DNA from: Nocardiopsis sinuspersici
Lineage (GTDB): Bacteria > Actinomycetota > Actinomycetes > Streptosporangiales > Streptosporangiaceae
Length of the DNA: 64,000 nucleotides
Assembly (NCBI GenBank): GCA_008638415.1
Contig: VWVT01000004.1
Location: 62,001-126,000, forward strand
Reading direction: 5' to 3'
In this document: positions 16,709 through 26,695 of the stretch, in pieces
Numbering within the stretch: the stretch's first letter is position 1
Layout of the letters: each line of letters begins with the position of its first letter
Made by a program: the position numbers and the translations under genes
The notes under the pieces: model-generated
What the model was told of the DNA's origin: nothing
Database searches by the model: none
The model's input: only the letters and a program-made list of their open reading frames with translations

Positions 16709-16756
16709 TCAGGCGCGCAGAGGGGGAAGCACGACGTGCCAGTACGGATTCTTCAT
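16709..16756 (-). CDS. Putative 15-aa leader peptide upstream of EamA transporter
   Basis: The ORF ATG...TGA encodes MKNPYWHVVLPPLRA. GGAAGG sits right before the ATG on the minus strand, and TAGGAT (a good -10) ends 7 bases before the ATG. Its stop codon lies inside a GCGCGCC/GGCGCGC hairpin. It is too short for a normal protein, so it is likeliest a regulatory leader peptide for the EamA gene. The Tyr-Trp-His run is a possible sensing site, but this is inference. Confidence 0.5.
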   Translation of the reverse strand: MKNPYWHVVLPPLRA

Positions 16757-16762
16757 GCCTTC

Positions 16763-16779
16763 CATCCTACGATCGGATG
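16763..16779 (-). promoter_or_regulatory. Palindrome overlapping a -10 box
   Basis: On the minus strand, CATCC-GATCGTA-GGATG forms 5-bp arms and includes TAGGAT, placed to drive the leader peptide and EamA gene. A repressor bound here would block the promoter. The regulator is not identifiable. Confidence 0.4.
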
Positions 16780-16818
16780 TATGGGGCGGAGCGTGCGGAC
16801 CCCGCCCCGGCCGCGGCG

Positions 16819-18471
16819 TCAGGAGCACACGGGGAGTCCGCGCCACACCGGCTCGTCGGCGACCTCCCCGTAGGGCTGGTGGGGGTACAGCCGCCTCCAG
16901 TCGTCGGAGGTCGCGGGTCGGCCGGAGGCCGCCCGGACCCGCAGCCCCAGCAGCTCCGCGAGTTCCCGGGTGCGTCCTCCGGGCGAGGACAGCCTGTCCC
17001 AGTGCTGTTCCAGGACCCGGCCCACCCGCTCCTCGGGGAGCCCGACCAGCGCCCGGGCCACCTCCAGGTCCACCGGTGAGGGCAGGTAGGGGTCCAGGCC
17101 CATGGTGAGGGCGTCCAGCCTCTCGGTGCGGGACGCCCCCTCCCCGACGGTGGTCAGCCAGGCCGCGATCACGACGCGCGACTGGTCGGTGGCGCGGCAG
17201 CGGCGGGGCTCGTAGGGGGAGGACAGGTCCAGGACCGACCGGACCACGCCGCCCACCAGTTCGGCCCGCCAGTACGTCCATCCCGGGTTCATGTAGCTGT
17301 AGACCATCACGGACCGGTCCTCGGGAACGTCCAGGTCCCGTTCGTAGGAGGAGCCGTCCTGCCACACCACCGGCAGGCGGCCGTGCGCCTCCTCGGGCAG
17401 CAGGTCCACGGCGGGTGCCAGGGTCTCGTGCCAGCGGTCCACCCACGGCTCGTAGCCCGGCAGCGGGCAGTAGGTGATGCCCTCCCTGGTCTGGCAGGAG
17501 GGTCCGTGCGCGCCGTACACCTGGCTGTCGGCTATGGGCTTGAGGGGTGTGTAGGTCTGGCGGCCGTGGGCGACGGTGAGCAGGGCGCAGGCCAACAGCA
17601 CGGCGATCGTTCCCAGGCAGGCGGCGCGGAAGGCGCGCCCGCCCCGTGCGGCCAGGGCCAGGAACACCAGGACGGCCACGGCCAGTACCGCGTAGACGAG
17701 GTAGTGGGCGGCCACGTCCGTGACGGAGGGCGCGCGCACCTTGAACGGTTGCATGGTGACGCGGACCGCCCACTGCATCCGGAACGCGGCGCTCTGCAGG
17801 CTGTTGTCCAGCAGCGAGACGCCGTACAGCGCGTAGACGGGCATGGTCAGCCCCACCACGACCAGCGGCAGGTACGAGCGGGTCCACGCCACCAGGGTGA
17901 TCGACAGGAGCGGTCCCGCCGCCGCCAGCAGGAGGGGCGCCGGGTACGCGGGCGGACTCAGCGTGCCCACCAGGGGTGGGGAGGCCATCCAGTACTGCAG
18001 GCCGGCCAGCACCGCCACCATCACCGTGCTGACCAGTGAGGAGGCCGCCATCAGGGACAGGAGGCGGCTCGTCCGGCCCAGGGGGGACACCAGCGCCGTG
18101 GAGTAGCGGGCCTCACGCATGGCGGGGAAGGTGACCACGGCGAACATCACCACGCCCACGACCGTCGCGATGGAGCCGGCCCTGTTGTGCCAGCTCTCCA
18201 GCGTGAGCACGCCCGTGGCCCGGCCCATGTCCATGATCATGTAGGAGCCCGCCGCCATGCCCAGGGCCAGGAGCGGGTTCCGGCACAGGCGCACCGTGTT
18301 GAACCACGTCAGCCGGGCGAACGCGGCCGCGCGCCTGGTCACGCGCGACCGGCCCGGCCGGCCCGCGGTGGCCCGGAGGGGCGTCACGTCCACGGACGGC
18401 TCCCCGGCGGACGGCTCCGCCGGGGCCGGTTCCACGTCCGCGGAGTCCGCCCGCCCGACGGCACGGCTCAC
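16819..18471 (-). CDS. Membrane protein of ABC export operon (permease-like)
   Basis: This 550-residue protein is the last of four overlapping genes. After about 55 Pro/Ala-rich residues come about six hydrophobic helices (about 60-290), then an outside C-terminal domain of roughly 240 residues with four cysteines (PSCQT, YCPLPG, RRCRA and PVCS at the very end). The membrane part looks like an ABC-2-type permease, and the GTG start overlaps the ATPase stop by 4 bases, so it is probably the permease partner of that ATPase. I recognise no domain in the C-terminal part. Substrate unknown. Confidence 0.65.
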   Translation of the reverse strand: MSRAVGRADSADVEPAPAEPSAGEPSVDVTPLRATAGRPGRSRVTRRAAAFARLTWFNTVRLCRNPLLALGMAAGSYMIMDMGRATGVLTLESWHNRAGSIATVVGVVMFAVVTFPAMREARYSTALVSPLGRTSRLLSLMAASSLVSTVMVAVLAGLQYWMASPPLVGTLSPPAYPAPLLLAAAGPLLSITLVAWTRSYLPLVVVGLTMPVYALYGVSLLDNSLQSAAFRMQWAVRVTMQPFKVRAPSVTDVAAHYLVYAVLAVAVLVFLALAARGGRAFRAACLGTIAVLLACALLTVAHGRQTYTPLKPIADSQVYGAHGPSCQTREGITYCPLPGYEPWVDRWHETLAPAVDLLPEEAHGRLPVVWQDGSSYERDLDVPEDRSVMVYSYMNPGWTYWRAELVGGVVRSVLDLSSPYEPRRCRATDQSRVVIAAWLTTVGEGASRTERLDALTMGLDPYLPSPVDLEVARALVGLPEERVGRVLEQHWDRLSSPGGRTRELAELLGLRVRAASGRPATSDDWRRLYPHQPYGEVADEPVWRGLPVCS

Positions 18472-19361
18472 CGGACGTCCTGTTCCACGCCCGTGAGCAG
18501 CAGGTAGGCGTCCTCCAGGGTGGGCTCGACCGGTTCCAGCCCGGGACCGGAGACGGTGTGCGCACCGTCGGCCGGGGTGAGCACCCGATAGCGGCCGTCG
18601 GCCAGCCGCCAGGCGGTGTACCCCTCACCGGGGTGACCGCGGTGCTCCCACACGTGCCCGCGCGCACGGTCCACCAGTTCTCCCGGGGTGCCGTCGAAGA
18701 CCACCCGGCCCGCGTCCAGGCACACCACGCGCTGGCACAGCGCCGCCACGTCCTCGATCTGGTGGGTGGACAGCACCACGGTGCTGCGCACGGCCAGCTC
18801 CGAGACCAGTCCGCGGAACCTGATGCGCTGTTCGGGGTCCAGCCCGATGGTCGGCTCGTCCAGCAGCAGTACCTCGGGATCGCCGAGCATGGCCGCGGCC
18901 AGCCCCAGGCGCTGGCGCATGCCGCCGGACAGGCGGCGGATCCGGCTGTGGCGGCGGTCGAGGAGGCCGACCCGCTCCAGGCCGCGGCGCACCTCGTCGT
19001 GGCGGGCCCGGCGCCCGCCCAGCTCCTTGAGCACCGCCATGTAGTCCAGCAGGCCGAACGCGGTGAAGTGCGGGTAGAACTCGGGGTTCTGCGGCAGGTA
19101 GCCCAGGCGTCGCCGGATCTCGGTCCGCTCGGCCGCGCGTTCGGGGGCGCACCCCAGCACGCGGACCTCGCCCCCGGTGGCCTCCAGGTCGGTGTTCAGG
19201 CAGCGCAGAAGGGTGGTCTTGCCCGCGCCGTTGCGTCCCAGAAGCCCGGTCACCCCGGGGCCCAGGTCGAGGTCGACACCGTCCAGGGCGGTCCGGGTGC
19301 CGTAGCGGCGCACCAGCCCGCGCACGTGGACGGAGGCGGTCACCGTGGTCGTGGGGCTCAT
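18468..19361 (-). CDS. ABC transporter ATP-binding protein
   Basis: This 297-residue ATPase has Walker A GRNGAGKTT (K48), a Q-loop (YLPQNPEF), the signature LSGGMRQRL, Walker B VLLLDEP and the switch His in VVLSTHQ. After residue 220 comes an extension (GHVWEHRGHPGEGYTAW) like those of ABC-2 exporter ATPases, which feed the permease interface. The ATG at 19361 overlaps the stop of the zinc-finger/membrane gene by 4 bases, and its own stop overlaps the next start by 4, so stoichiometric translation is likely. It should power export or membrane modification by the flanking membrane proteins. Confidence 0.9.
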   Translation of the reverse strand: MSPTTTVTASVHVRGLVRRYGTRTALDGVDLDLGPGVTGLLGRNGAGKTTLLRCLNTDLEATGGEVRVLGCAPERAAERTEIRRRLGYLPQNPEFYPHFTAFGLLDYMAVLKELGGRRARHDEVRRGLERVGLLDRRHSRIRRLSGGMRQRLGLAAAMLGDPEVLLLDEPTIGLDPEQRIRFRGLVSELAVRSTVVLSTHQIEDVAALCQRVVCLDAGRVVFDGTPGELVDRARGHVWEHRGHPGEGYTAWRLADGRYRVLTPADGAHTVSGPGLEPVEPTLEDAYLLLTGVEQDVR

Positions 19362-20158
19362 GCCGTCCTCACACGCCACAGGATGGCGACGAGCAGGGTG
19401 GCGAGCGCGCCCGCCCACCACACCTGGGCCTGGGGCGCGAGCAGTTGCAGGGGTGTGGCGTCCGAGGAGGTGACCAGGGCGCCCAGGGCGAGCAGCCACA
19501 GCAGCCCCATGACGGCGCTGGCCGCGCCCATGTGCAGCCAGCGGCTGAGCACCAGCGAACCGGCCACGAGGGTGAGCGCGGGCAGCAGCCAGAACGCCGA
19601 CGCCCAGGGCGCGTGCGAGGAGGGCAGCATCAGGGACGCCGCCGTGCACAGGGCAAGCGCGGGCACCAGTACCGCGCAGGTGCGCAGGAACAGCAGCCGC
19701 TGTCCGGCCAGCGGGGTGACCGACGTCAGGGTGTGGGCGGGGTCCACGCCGCGCCCGTAGGCCAGGGCCACGCCCACCAGCGGTACGACCGGGGCGGTGA
19801 AGCCGAACATCAGCGAGCCGAGCGGCAGGTGGTGGGCGGCCAGCAGGGCGGCCGCCAGCACCACGACCGTGGCCAGCAGCCAGGCCCGGTACAGGCCCGG
19901 AGTGGCGGCGAGCAGTTTGGCGGTGCCCTCGCCCACTCCGAGCGAGGACAGCAGCGCCTCGACCGGTCCGCGCCGGGGGCGGTCCACCACGTCGCGCAGG
20001 TCCGCCCAGCTCCGGGCCAGCCAGGCCTCGTCGGCGGGGAGCAGGTCGCGGCAGGGCGCGCAGCGGGTGATGTGTGCCTCCACGGACATGGCGGTGACGT
20101 CGTCGGATCGGTGGTGGGCGTACTCGTGTGCCTGGGCAGGGGTCAGGTGCCAGTTCAT
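19358..20158 (-). CDS. Zinc-finger (anti-sigma-like) protein fused to ABC-2-like membrane domain
   Basis: This 266-residue protein starts ATG within the sigma factor stop (ATGA). The first 40 residues contain H29-x3-C33-x2-C36 (HITRCAPC), the zinc anti-sigma (ZAS/zf-HC2) motif that holds ECF sigma factors. The following roughly 220 residues contain about six hydrophobic helices (LYRAWLLATVVVLAAALLAAHH and others) resembling an ABC permease. The most direct reading is that this protein restrains the adjacent ECF sigma factor and also takes part in, or senses, the ABC transporter encoded next. The usual anti-sigma has one helix, so the fused multi-pass domain is unusual. Confidence 0.75.
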   Translation of the reverse strand: MNWHLTPAQAHEYAHHRSDDVTAMSVEAHITRCAPCRDLLPADEAWLARSWADLRDVVDRPRRGPVEALLSSLGVGEGTAKLLAATPGLYRAWLLATVVVLAAALLAAHHLPLGSLMFGFTAPVVPLVGVALAYGRGVDPAHTLTSVTPLAGQRLLFLRTCAVLVPALALCTAASLMLPSSHAPWASAFWLLPALTLVAGSLVLSRWLHMGAASAVMGLLWLLALGALVTSSDATPLQLLAPQAQVWWAGALATLLVAILWRVRTA

Positions 20159-20739
20159 GTCAGTGCCTCCCGTAGTCGCGCCTTGGCGCGCATGACCCGT
20201 GTCTTGACGGTTCCCTCGGGGATCTGGAGGATCTGCGCGGCCTCCCGGACGGTGAGTCCGTCGAGCACGGTGGCCTGGATGGCCGAGCGCAGCTCGGGCG
20301 AGAGGGAGTGCAGGGCGGCGCCCAGCGGGCCGTACTCGATGTTGAGCAGCACGGTGTCCTCGGCGGAGGCGTCGCCGATGGTCTCGTAGTCGGTGTCGGC
20401 GTCGGCGATCCAGCGGTTGGCCCGCCTGCGCAACTGGGAGATCAGTTGCCGGATCGCGATGGTCCACAGCCAGGCCCCGGCGTCGGTGTCGCCGTGGCGG
20501 GGGGTGAAGGATCCCGCGTTCTTCCACACGGCCAGGAAGGTCTCCTGGAGGGCGGCGTCGAGCTGGTCGGGATCGGAACAGCGGTAGCGCAGCCGCGCCC
20601 GCAGCCAGGGCGCGTGCCTGTGGTGCAGGATCTCCAGGGCACGGGTCTCGCCCGTGGCGACGGCGGCCAGCAGTACCGGGTCGGCGCTGTCGGAGCCGTA
20701 GGAGGGGGCGCGGCGGCGCGCGCGGCGGAGCAGCTTCAC
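20155..20739 (-). CDS. ECF-type RNA polymerase sigma factor
   Basis: This is a roughly 194-residue sigma-70 family factor with only regions 2 and 4. Region 2 includes DAALQETFLAVWKNAG and WLWTIAIRQLISQLRRR; region 4 is the helix-turn-helix LTVREAAQILQIPEGTVKTR. The GTG at 20739 is the best available start but lacks a clear Shine-Dalgarno, and the frame stays open to 20901, so the first residues are uncertain. Its stop overlaps the start of a ZAS-motif membrane protein, the usual sigma/anti-sigma pairing. The operon, including the ABC genes, is probably auto-activated from the 121-base gap shared with the divergent oxidoreductase gene. Confidence 0.85.
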   Translation of the reverse strand: MKLLRRARRRAPSYGSDSADPVLLAAVATGETRALEILHHRHAPWLRARLRYRCSDPDQLDAALQETFLAVWKNAGSFTPRHGDTDAGAWLWTIAIRQLISQLRRRANRWIADADTDYETIGDASAEDTVLLNIEYGPLGAALHSLSPELRSAIQATVLDGLTVREAAQILQIPEGTVKTRVMRAKARLREALT

Positions 20740-20860
20740 GTGGAGGGCTATCGCTACGGGGGTACGGTTCGGTTCTACGGGGAGGGAGCGGGCACGTCTT
20801 TTCCACGGTATCCGCGCGGCGGTTTCGGTCTGGTCGTCGCTGTGGGAGAAAATGGGACGT

Positions 20861-21796
20861 ATGCGTCTGAGGATCTTCCTTGAGCCCCAGCAGGGGGCCA
20901 CTTACGAGGACCAGCTCGCCGTCGCCAGGGCCGTGGAGGACCTGGGGTTCGACGCCCTGTTCCGATCCGACCACTATCTGCGTATGGGAGATCACGTCAG
21001 CGGCCTTCCCGGGCCCACCGACGCCTGGATCACCCTGGCCGGGCTGGCCCGTGACACCTCCCGTATCCGTCTGGGCACGCTGATGAGCGCGGCGACCTTC
21101 CGCTACCCCGGCCCCCTCGCCATCTCCGTCGCCCAGGTCGACCGCATGAGCGGCGGCCGGGTGGAGTTCGGCTTCGGCGCCGGCTGGTTCGAGGAGGAGC
21201 ACGCGGTCTACGGGATCCCCTTCCCGGCCACCGCCCGCGAGCGCTTCGACCGCTACGAGGAGCAGTTGGACATCATCACCGGGCTGTGGTCCACCCCGGT
21301 GGGCGAGACCTTCCGCTACGAGGGCAAGCACTACCGGCTGGCGGAGGGGCCCGCGCTCCCCAAACCGCAGCAGGGCCCGCGGCCGCCGGTGCTGATCGGC
21401 GGGACCGGGCCCAAGCGCACGCCGCGCCTGGCCGCCAAGTACGCCGACGAGTACAACGTGCCCTTCGCCTCGGTCGAGGACACCGCGGCCGCCTTCGGGC
21501 GGACCCGCGCCGCGGTCGGGGCCCTGGGGCGCCGCGCCCCGATGGTCTACTCCGCCGCGCAGGTGCTGTGCGTGGGCAAGGACGAGGCGGAGGTGGCCCG
21601 GCGGGCCGAGCGGATCGGCCGCGAGGTGCCGGAGCTGCGGGAGAACGGGCTGGCGGGCACCCCGGACGAGCTGGTGGAGAAGATCGGCCTGTTCGCCGCC
21701 GCGGGTGCGGAGCGCATGTACCTACAGATGATGGACATGTCCGACCTGGACCATCTGGAACTGGTCGCGTCGCAGGTCGTGCCGCAGTTGGACTGA
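20861..21796 (+). CDS. LLM class F420-dependent oxidoreductase
   Basis: This 311-residue protein has the luciferase-like TIM-barrel fold. Matching parts are MRLRIFLEPQQGATYEDQL, FRSDHYLRM, the LGTLMSAATFR strand, GRVEFGFGAGW and the C-terminal RMYLQMMDMSDLDHL. In Actinobacteria this subgroup uses deazaflavin F420 for hydride transfer; no substrate can be assigned. ATG 20861 gives the family start MRLRIF; an ATG three codons upstream at 20852 is nearly as good, with GGGAGAAA before it. The gene is monocistronic, divergent from the sigma operon, and is followed by an inverted copy of the dispersed repeat. Confidence 0.88.
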   Translation: MRLRIFLEPQQGATYEDQLAVARAVEDLGFDALFRSDHYLRMGDHVSGLPGPTDAWITLAGLARDTSRIRLGTLMSAATFRYPGPLAISVAQVDRMSGGRVEFGFGAGWFEEEHAVYGIPFPATARERFDRYEEQLDIITGLWSTPVGETFRYEGKHYRLAEGPALPKPQQGPRPPVLIGGTGPKRTPRLAAKYADEYNVPFASVEDTAAAFGRTRAAVGALGRRAPMVYSAAQVLCVGKDEAEVARRAERIGREVPELRENGLAGTPDELVEKIGLFAAAGAERMYLQMMDMSDLDHLELVASQVVPQLD

Positions 21797-21990
21797 CCGG
21801 CCGTTCGGGCGTCGGCGGGGTTCTGGAGGGGCTGAAGGTGAGACAGGCAAGTGCTGCGGTCGTAGGCCGTCGTCTGAGGGCGGCGGCGGGCGACGGTGTG
21901 GGCCCGAGCCGTCACACCGGAGGCGCCGAGTGTTCCCGCCTCCGGGCGCTCGAACACGGGGAGGACCGCGCGTAGCGTCCGTTGGGGGTG
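21797..21990 (-). repeat. Dispersed repeat, diverged inverted copy
   Basis: Read on the minus strand, this matches the array units at 3257-3805: on the plus strand GTCGGCGGGGTTCTGGAGG near the left end and ACCGGAGGCGCCGAGTGTTC further right correspond to the complements of the unit core, with an extra stretch of about 50 bases between them. It lies directly after the oxidoreductase gene. Confidence 0.6.
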
Positions 21991-22408
21991 GCGGCGGGCG
22001 ACGGGTGGGAGGAGCGGAGCGGGCCCCGAAGAGGCACTTCCCGGGGGGCGGACGCGCCCGGGGAGCGGGTACCCGATAACTTGATATCGAGATACAAGTC
22101 AGATAGCTTGATATCAAGATAAAGCGGGGCCCCCCCGACCCGCTCCCCGTTCGGGCGTGTGAGGTTGACCGCTCGGCGGAGCCCGGACCCGAACATCGTG
22201 GGCGTCCGCGACCAGCGGACCGCCCGGCCGGTGGCGAGTGGCGTCGCCGCAGGTCACGGCGGCCCTGACGGAGGCCGGAAGGCAGGCGGAGACCACCCCC
22301 GCGGCCCTCCGCCCCCGGCACCCGGCCAGGGCGGCCTCAGTAGGTCCCGCATCCGCCCGATGGGGCAGGATGCTGGGAGCAAAGTGGCGAGATCAGGAGG
22401 CAGACACC
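21991..22408. other. acnA upstream region
   Basis: This is the non-coding remainder of a 612-base gap. It contains the palindromic acnA promoter (22080-22118) enclosed by 11-bp inverted repeats GGGGAGCGGGT (22060-22070) and ACCCGCTCCCC (22138-22148). From the predicted start near 22116 to the acnA GTG there would be a leader of about 290 bases. An open frame reaching from 22238 into acnA has no ribosome site and is not taken as the start. Confidence 0.5.
22080..22118 (+). promoter_or_regulatory. acnA promoter covered by two palindromes
   Basis: TTGATA (22081-22086) and TAGCTT (22104-22109) form a -35/-10 pair with a 17-base spacer. CTTGATATCGAG (22080-22091) covers the -35 and CTTGATATCAAG (22107-22118) overlaps the -10. 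The palindrome centres are 27 bp apart, so a dimeric regulator could bind both and repress. Confidence 0.65.
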
Positions 22409-25138
<2,730 letters not shown>

Positions 25139-25167
25139 GCCGATCCCGCGTCGGCCGCGACGCACCC

Positions 25168-25201
25168 GGGGCCGCCACCGTCGTCCGACGGCGGCGGCCC
25201 C
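25168..25201 (+). terminator. acnA terminator
   Basis: GGGGCCGCC-A-CCGTCG and CGACGG-C-GGCGGCCCC pair around a TC loop, 30 bases after the acnA stop. Confidence 0.8.
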
Positions 25202-25333
25202 TTCGCCGTCCGGGCACCGCGCGTTGCCCAAAACAAGGTCACGGAAAGGTCTCGAAACGGTGATTGCCTTGGCGGGTGACGGGTAGCGGGTCCGACGAGG
25301 AAGAACACAAGCGACGGCGAAGGAATCGGATCA

Positions 25334-25756
25334 ATGTCAGAGATCATCGAGACGGTGGAAGTCGACGTTCCGGTCACCGCCGCCTACGCGCAGTGGACGA
25401 GGTTCGAGGAGTTCCCGCAGTTCATGGAGGGCGTCGACAAGGTCGTCCGCGCCGGCGACGGGCACATGGTGTGGACCATCGAGATCGGCGGCCAGAAGAG
25501 GGAGTTCGAGGCCGTGGTCACCGAGCAGGTCCCCGGTGAGCGGATCGCCTGGAGGACCACGGACGGTGTGACCCACGCGGGTGTGGTGACCTTCCACCGC
25601 CTGTCGGAGACGAGCAGCAGGATCACCCTCCAGCTCAAGACCGTCCCGGAGGGCGTGGTCGAGCAGCTCGGCGACAAGCTCGGGCTGGTCGGGGCCCGGG
25701 CCAAGGGCGACATGAAGCGCTTCAAGGCACTCGTCGAGTCGGCGAGGACCGTCTGA
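25334..25756 (+). CDS. SRPBCC family protein (polyketide cyclase/dehydrase-like)
   Basis: This 140-residue soluble protein has a START/Bet v1-like fold with a hydrophobic cavity. It begins MSEIIETVEVDVPVTAAYAQW and contains WTRFEEFPQFMEGVDKV, the usual phrase of actinobacterial SRPBCC proteins, and ends with an amphipathic helix. The ATG has GAAGGA 9 bases upstream. The region before it contains GGGTAG near 25285 with GTGATT about 15 bases further upstream, vaguely like a stress sigma factor (SigB-type) promoter; this is weak. The ligand is unknown. Two consecutive strong hairpins and a copy of the dispersed repeat follow. Confidence 0.85.
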   Translation: MSEIIETVEVDVPVTAAYAQWTRFEEFPQFMEGVDKVVRAGDGHMVWTIEIGGQKREFEAVVTEQVPGERIAWRTTDGVTHAGVVTFHRLSETSSRITLQLKTVPEGVVEQLGDKLGLVGARAKGDMKRFKALVESARTV

Positions 25757-25781
25757 CCGCCCCTTCGCCCCCGAACACGTG

Positions 25782-25822
25782 ACCCCGGTCCCCGTTCCGC
25801 CTGGCGGTACGGGGACCGGGGC
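25782..25822. terminator. Strong terminator hairpin 1 after SRPBCC gene
   Basis: An interrupted stem of nearly 20 bp (CCCCGGTCCCCGT with ACGGGGACCGGGG, then CCGCC with GGCGG) starts 25 bases after the stop codon. Confidence 0.8.
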
Positions 25823-25843
25823 CGTGCGCGGGTCCCTGACACG

Positions 25844-25880
25844 CGGGCTCCCGGCACCGGCGTACGGTGCCGGGAGCCCG
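25844..25880. terminator. Strong terminator hairpin 2
   Basis: CGGGCTCCCGGCACCG (25844-25859) pairs perfectly with CGGTGCCGGGAGCCCG (25865-25880) around a 5-base loop. It is in series with the preceding hairpin, before the convergent small secreted gene. Confidence 0.8.
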
Positions 25881-25904
25881 TTCCTCCGGCCGGGGCGCGG
25901 GGCC

Positions 25905-26083
25905 GTGGTTTCCTTGAGGCTCCGCTCGCCTCACCTCGTGCTCGGACGCCGAGGGTACGGGAACCTCCGGCTCCCACGGTGCGCCCGCTCCTACCTCACG
26001 GGCACACCCGCGGGACCTGGCGGAGTCCCGCCGGCGCCCTCGCCGCCCCCCAGCGGCACGGGACCGGGTCCACCGAACAGACC
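25905..26083 (+). repeat. Dispersed repeat, single copy
   Basis: It starts TTTCCTTGAGGCTCCGCT and carries GAGGGTACGGGAACCTCCGG and a tail closely matching the end of the 3.8-kb array (CGGCACGGGACCGG with CCACCGAACAGACC). It therefore shares both the unit and the right-hand flank of the array, so the ancestral element was longer than one unit. Confidence 0.75.
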
Positions 26084-26335
26084 CTAGTCGGCGCCGCTCT
26101 CGGTGCTGGAGGAGTAGGAGCCGTCCTTGCCGGCGTAGTCCCAGGACTCCTCGAACCAGGCCTCGCCGTCTCCGGCGGAGGACTCGACCTCGTGGTTGAA
26201 CGCCCCGTGGGGACCGGCACCGCTGGTCTCCGACTCGTAGTAGGCGTCCGCCGAGGCGACGGCCGGAGCTCCGAACGCCAGCACGGGTGCGGCGATGACG
26301 GTGAGCGTGACTCGGTACAGGGTCTTCTTCTGCAT
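26084..26335 (-). CDS. Small secreted acidic protein, 83 aa
   Basis: The ATG at 26335 has GAAGGGA upstream on the minus strand. Residues 1-29 form a signal peptide (MQKKTLYRVTLTVIAAP then a cleavable ASADA site). The mature part of about 53 residues is rich in Ser, Glu, Gly and aromatic residues (AYYESETSGAGPHG, AWFEESWDYAGKDGSY) and has no cysteine. It should be exported by Sec and released or wall-associated. I recognise no family. It is divergent from a pair of membrane proteins, with 360 bases between. Confidence 0.6.
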   Translation of the reverse strand: MQKKTLYRVTLTVIAAPVLAFGAPAVASADAYYESETSGAGPHGAFNHEVESSAGDGEAWFEESWDYAGKDGSYSSSTESGAD

Positions 26336-26695
26336 GGCAGTGTGTTTCCCTTCGTGGCTTGGTGCGGGGACCGCCGATATCGGACCGGCCCTCGGACCGA
26401 CGCCGCACACGAGGCGCGGAAAGCGCGGTGGAACCGCCCGGCGTCGTCCCCGCTTCCCAGCCTGCGGCCGGAGGAGGGCAAGAGGGAACACCGGGGAGCT
26501 GCGCAAACCCCAAAATCGGGGGAGCCGCGTGGAGGGCGCTCGCGGGGCATGCGACCGGCACCGGAGGCCTTGCGCTGGTCTTCAGTATTAGTCCGGTATG
26601 TCGCACTTATCCCACGGGTTCCGACGTCGACATGAGGGGTCGGGTAACCGCTTTCACGCCGGCGAACGTCCGTAAATCCCCGATATGCTCACTGC
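26336..26695. other. Divergent intergenic region
   Basis: This 360-base gap lies between the small secreted protein and the first sensor-like membrane protein. It holds a perfect palindrome CCGATATCGG at 26374-26383 and an AT-richer patch around 26580-26640 likely to contain the right-hand promoter. No gene is seen. Confidence 0.35.

Noticed and set aside
22238..22408. Extended N-terminus of AcnA from the upstream in-frame ATG
   Set aside because: A perfect AGGAGG site and the family N-terminus place the start at GTG 22409.
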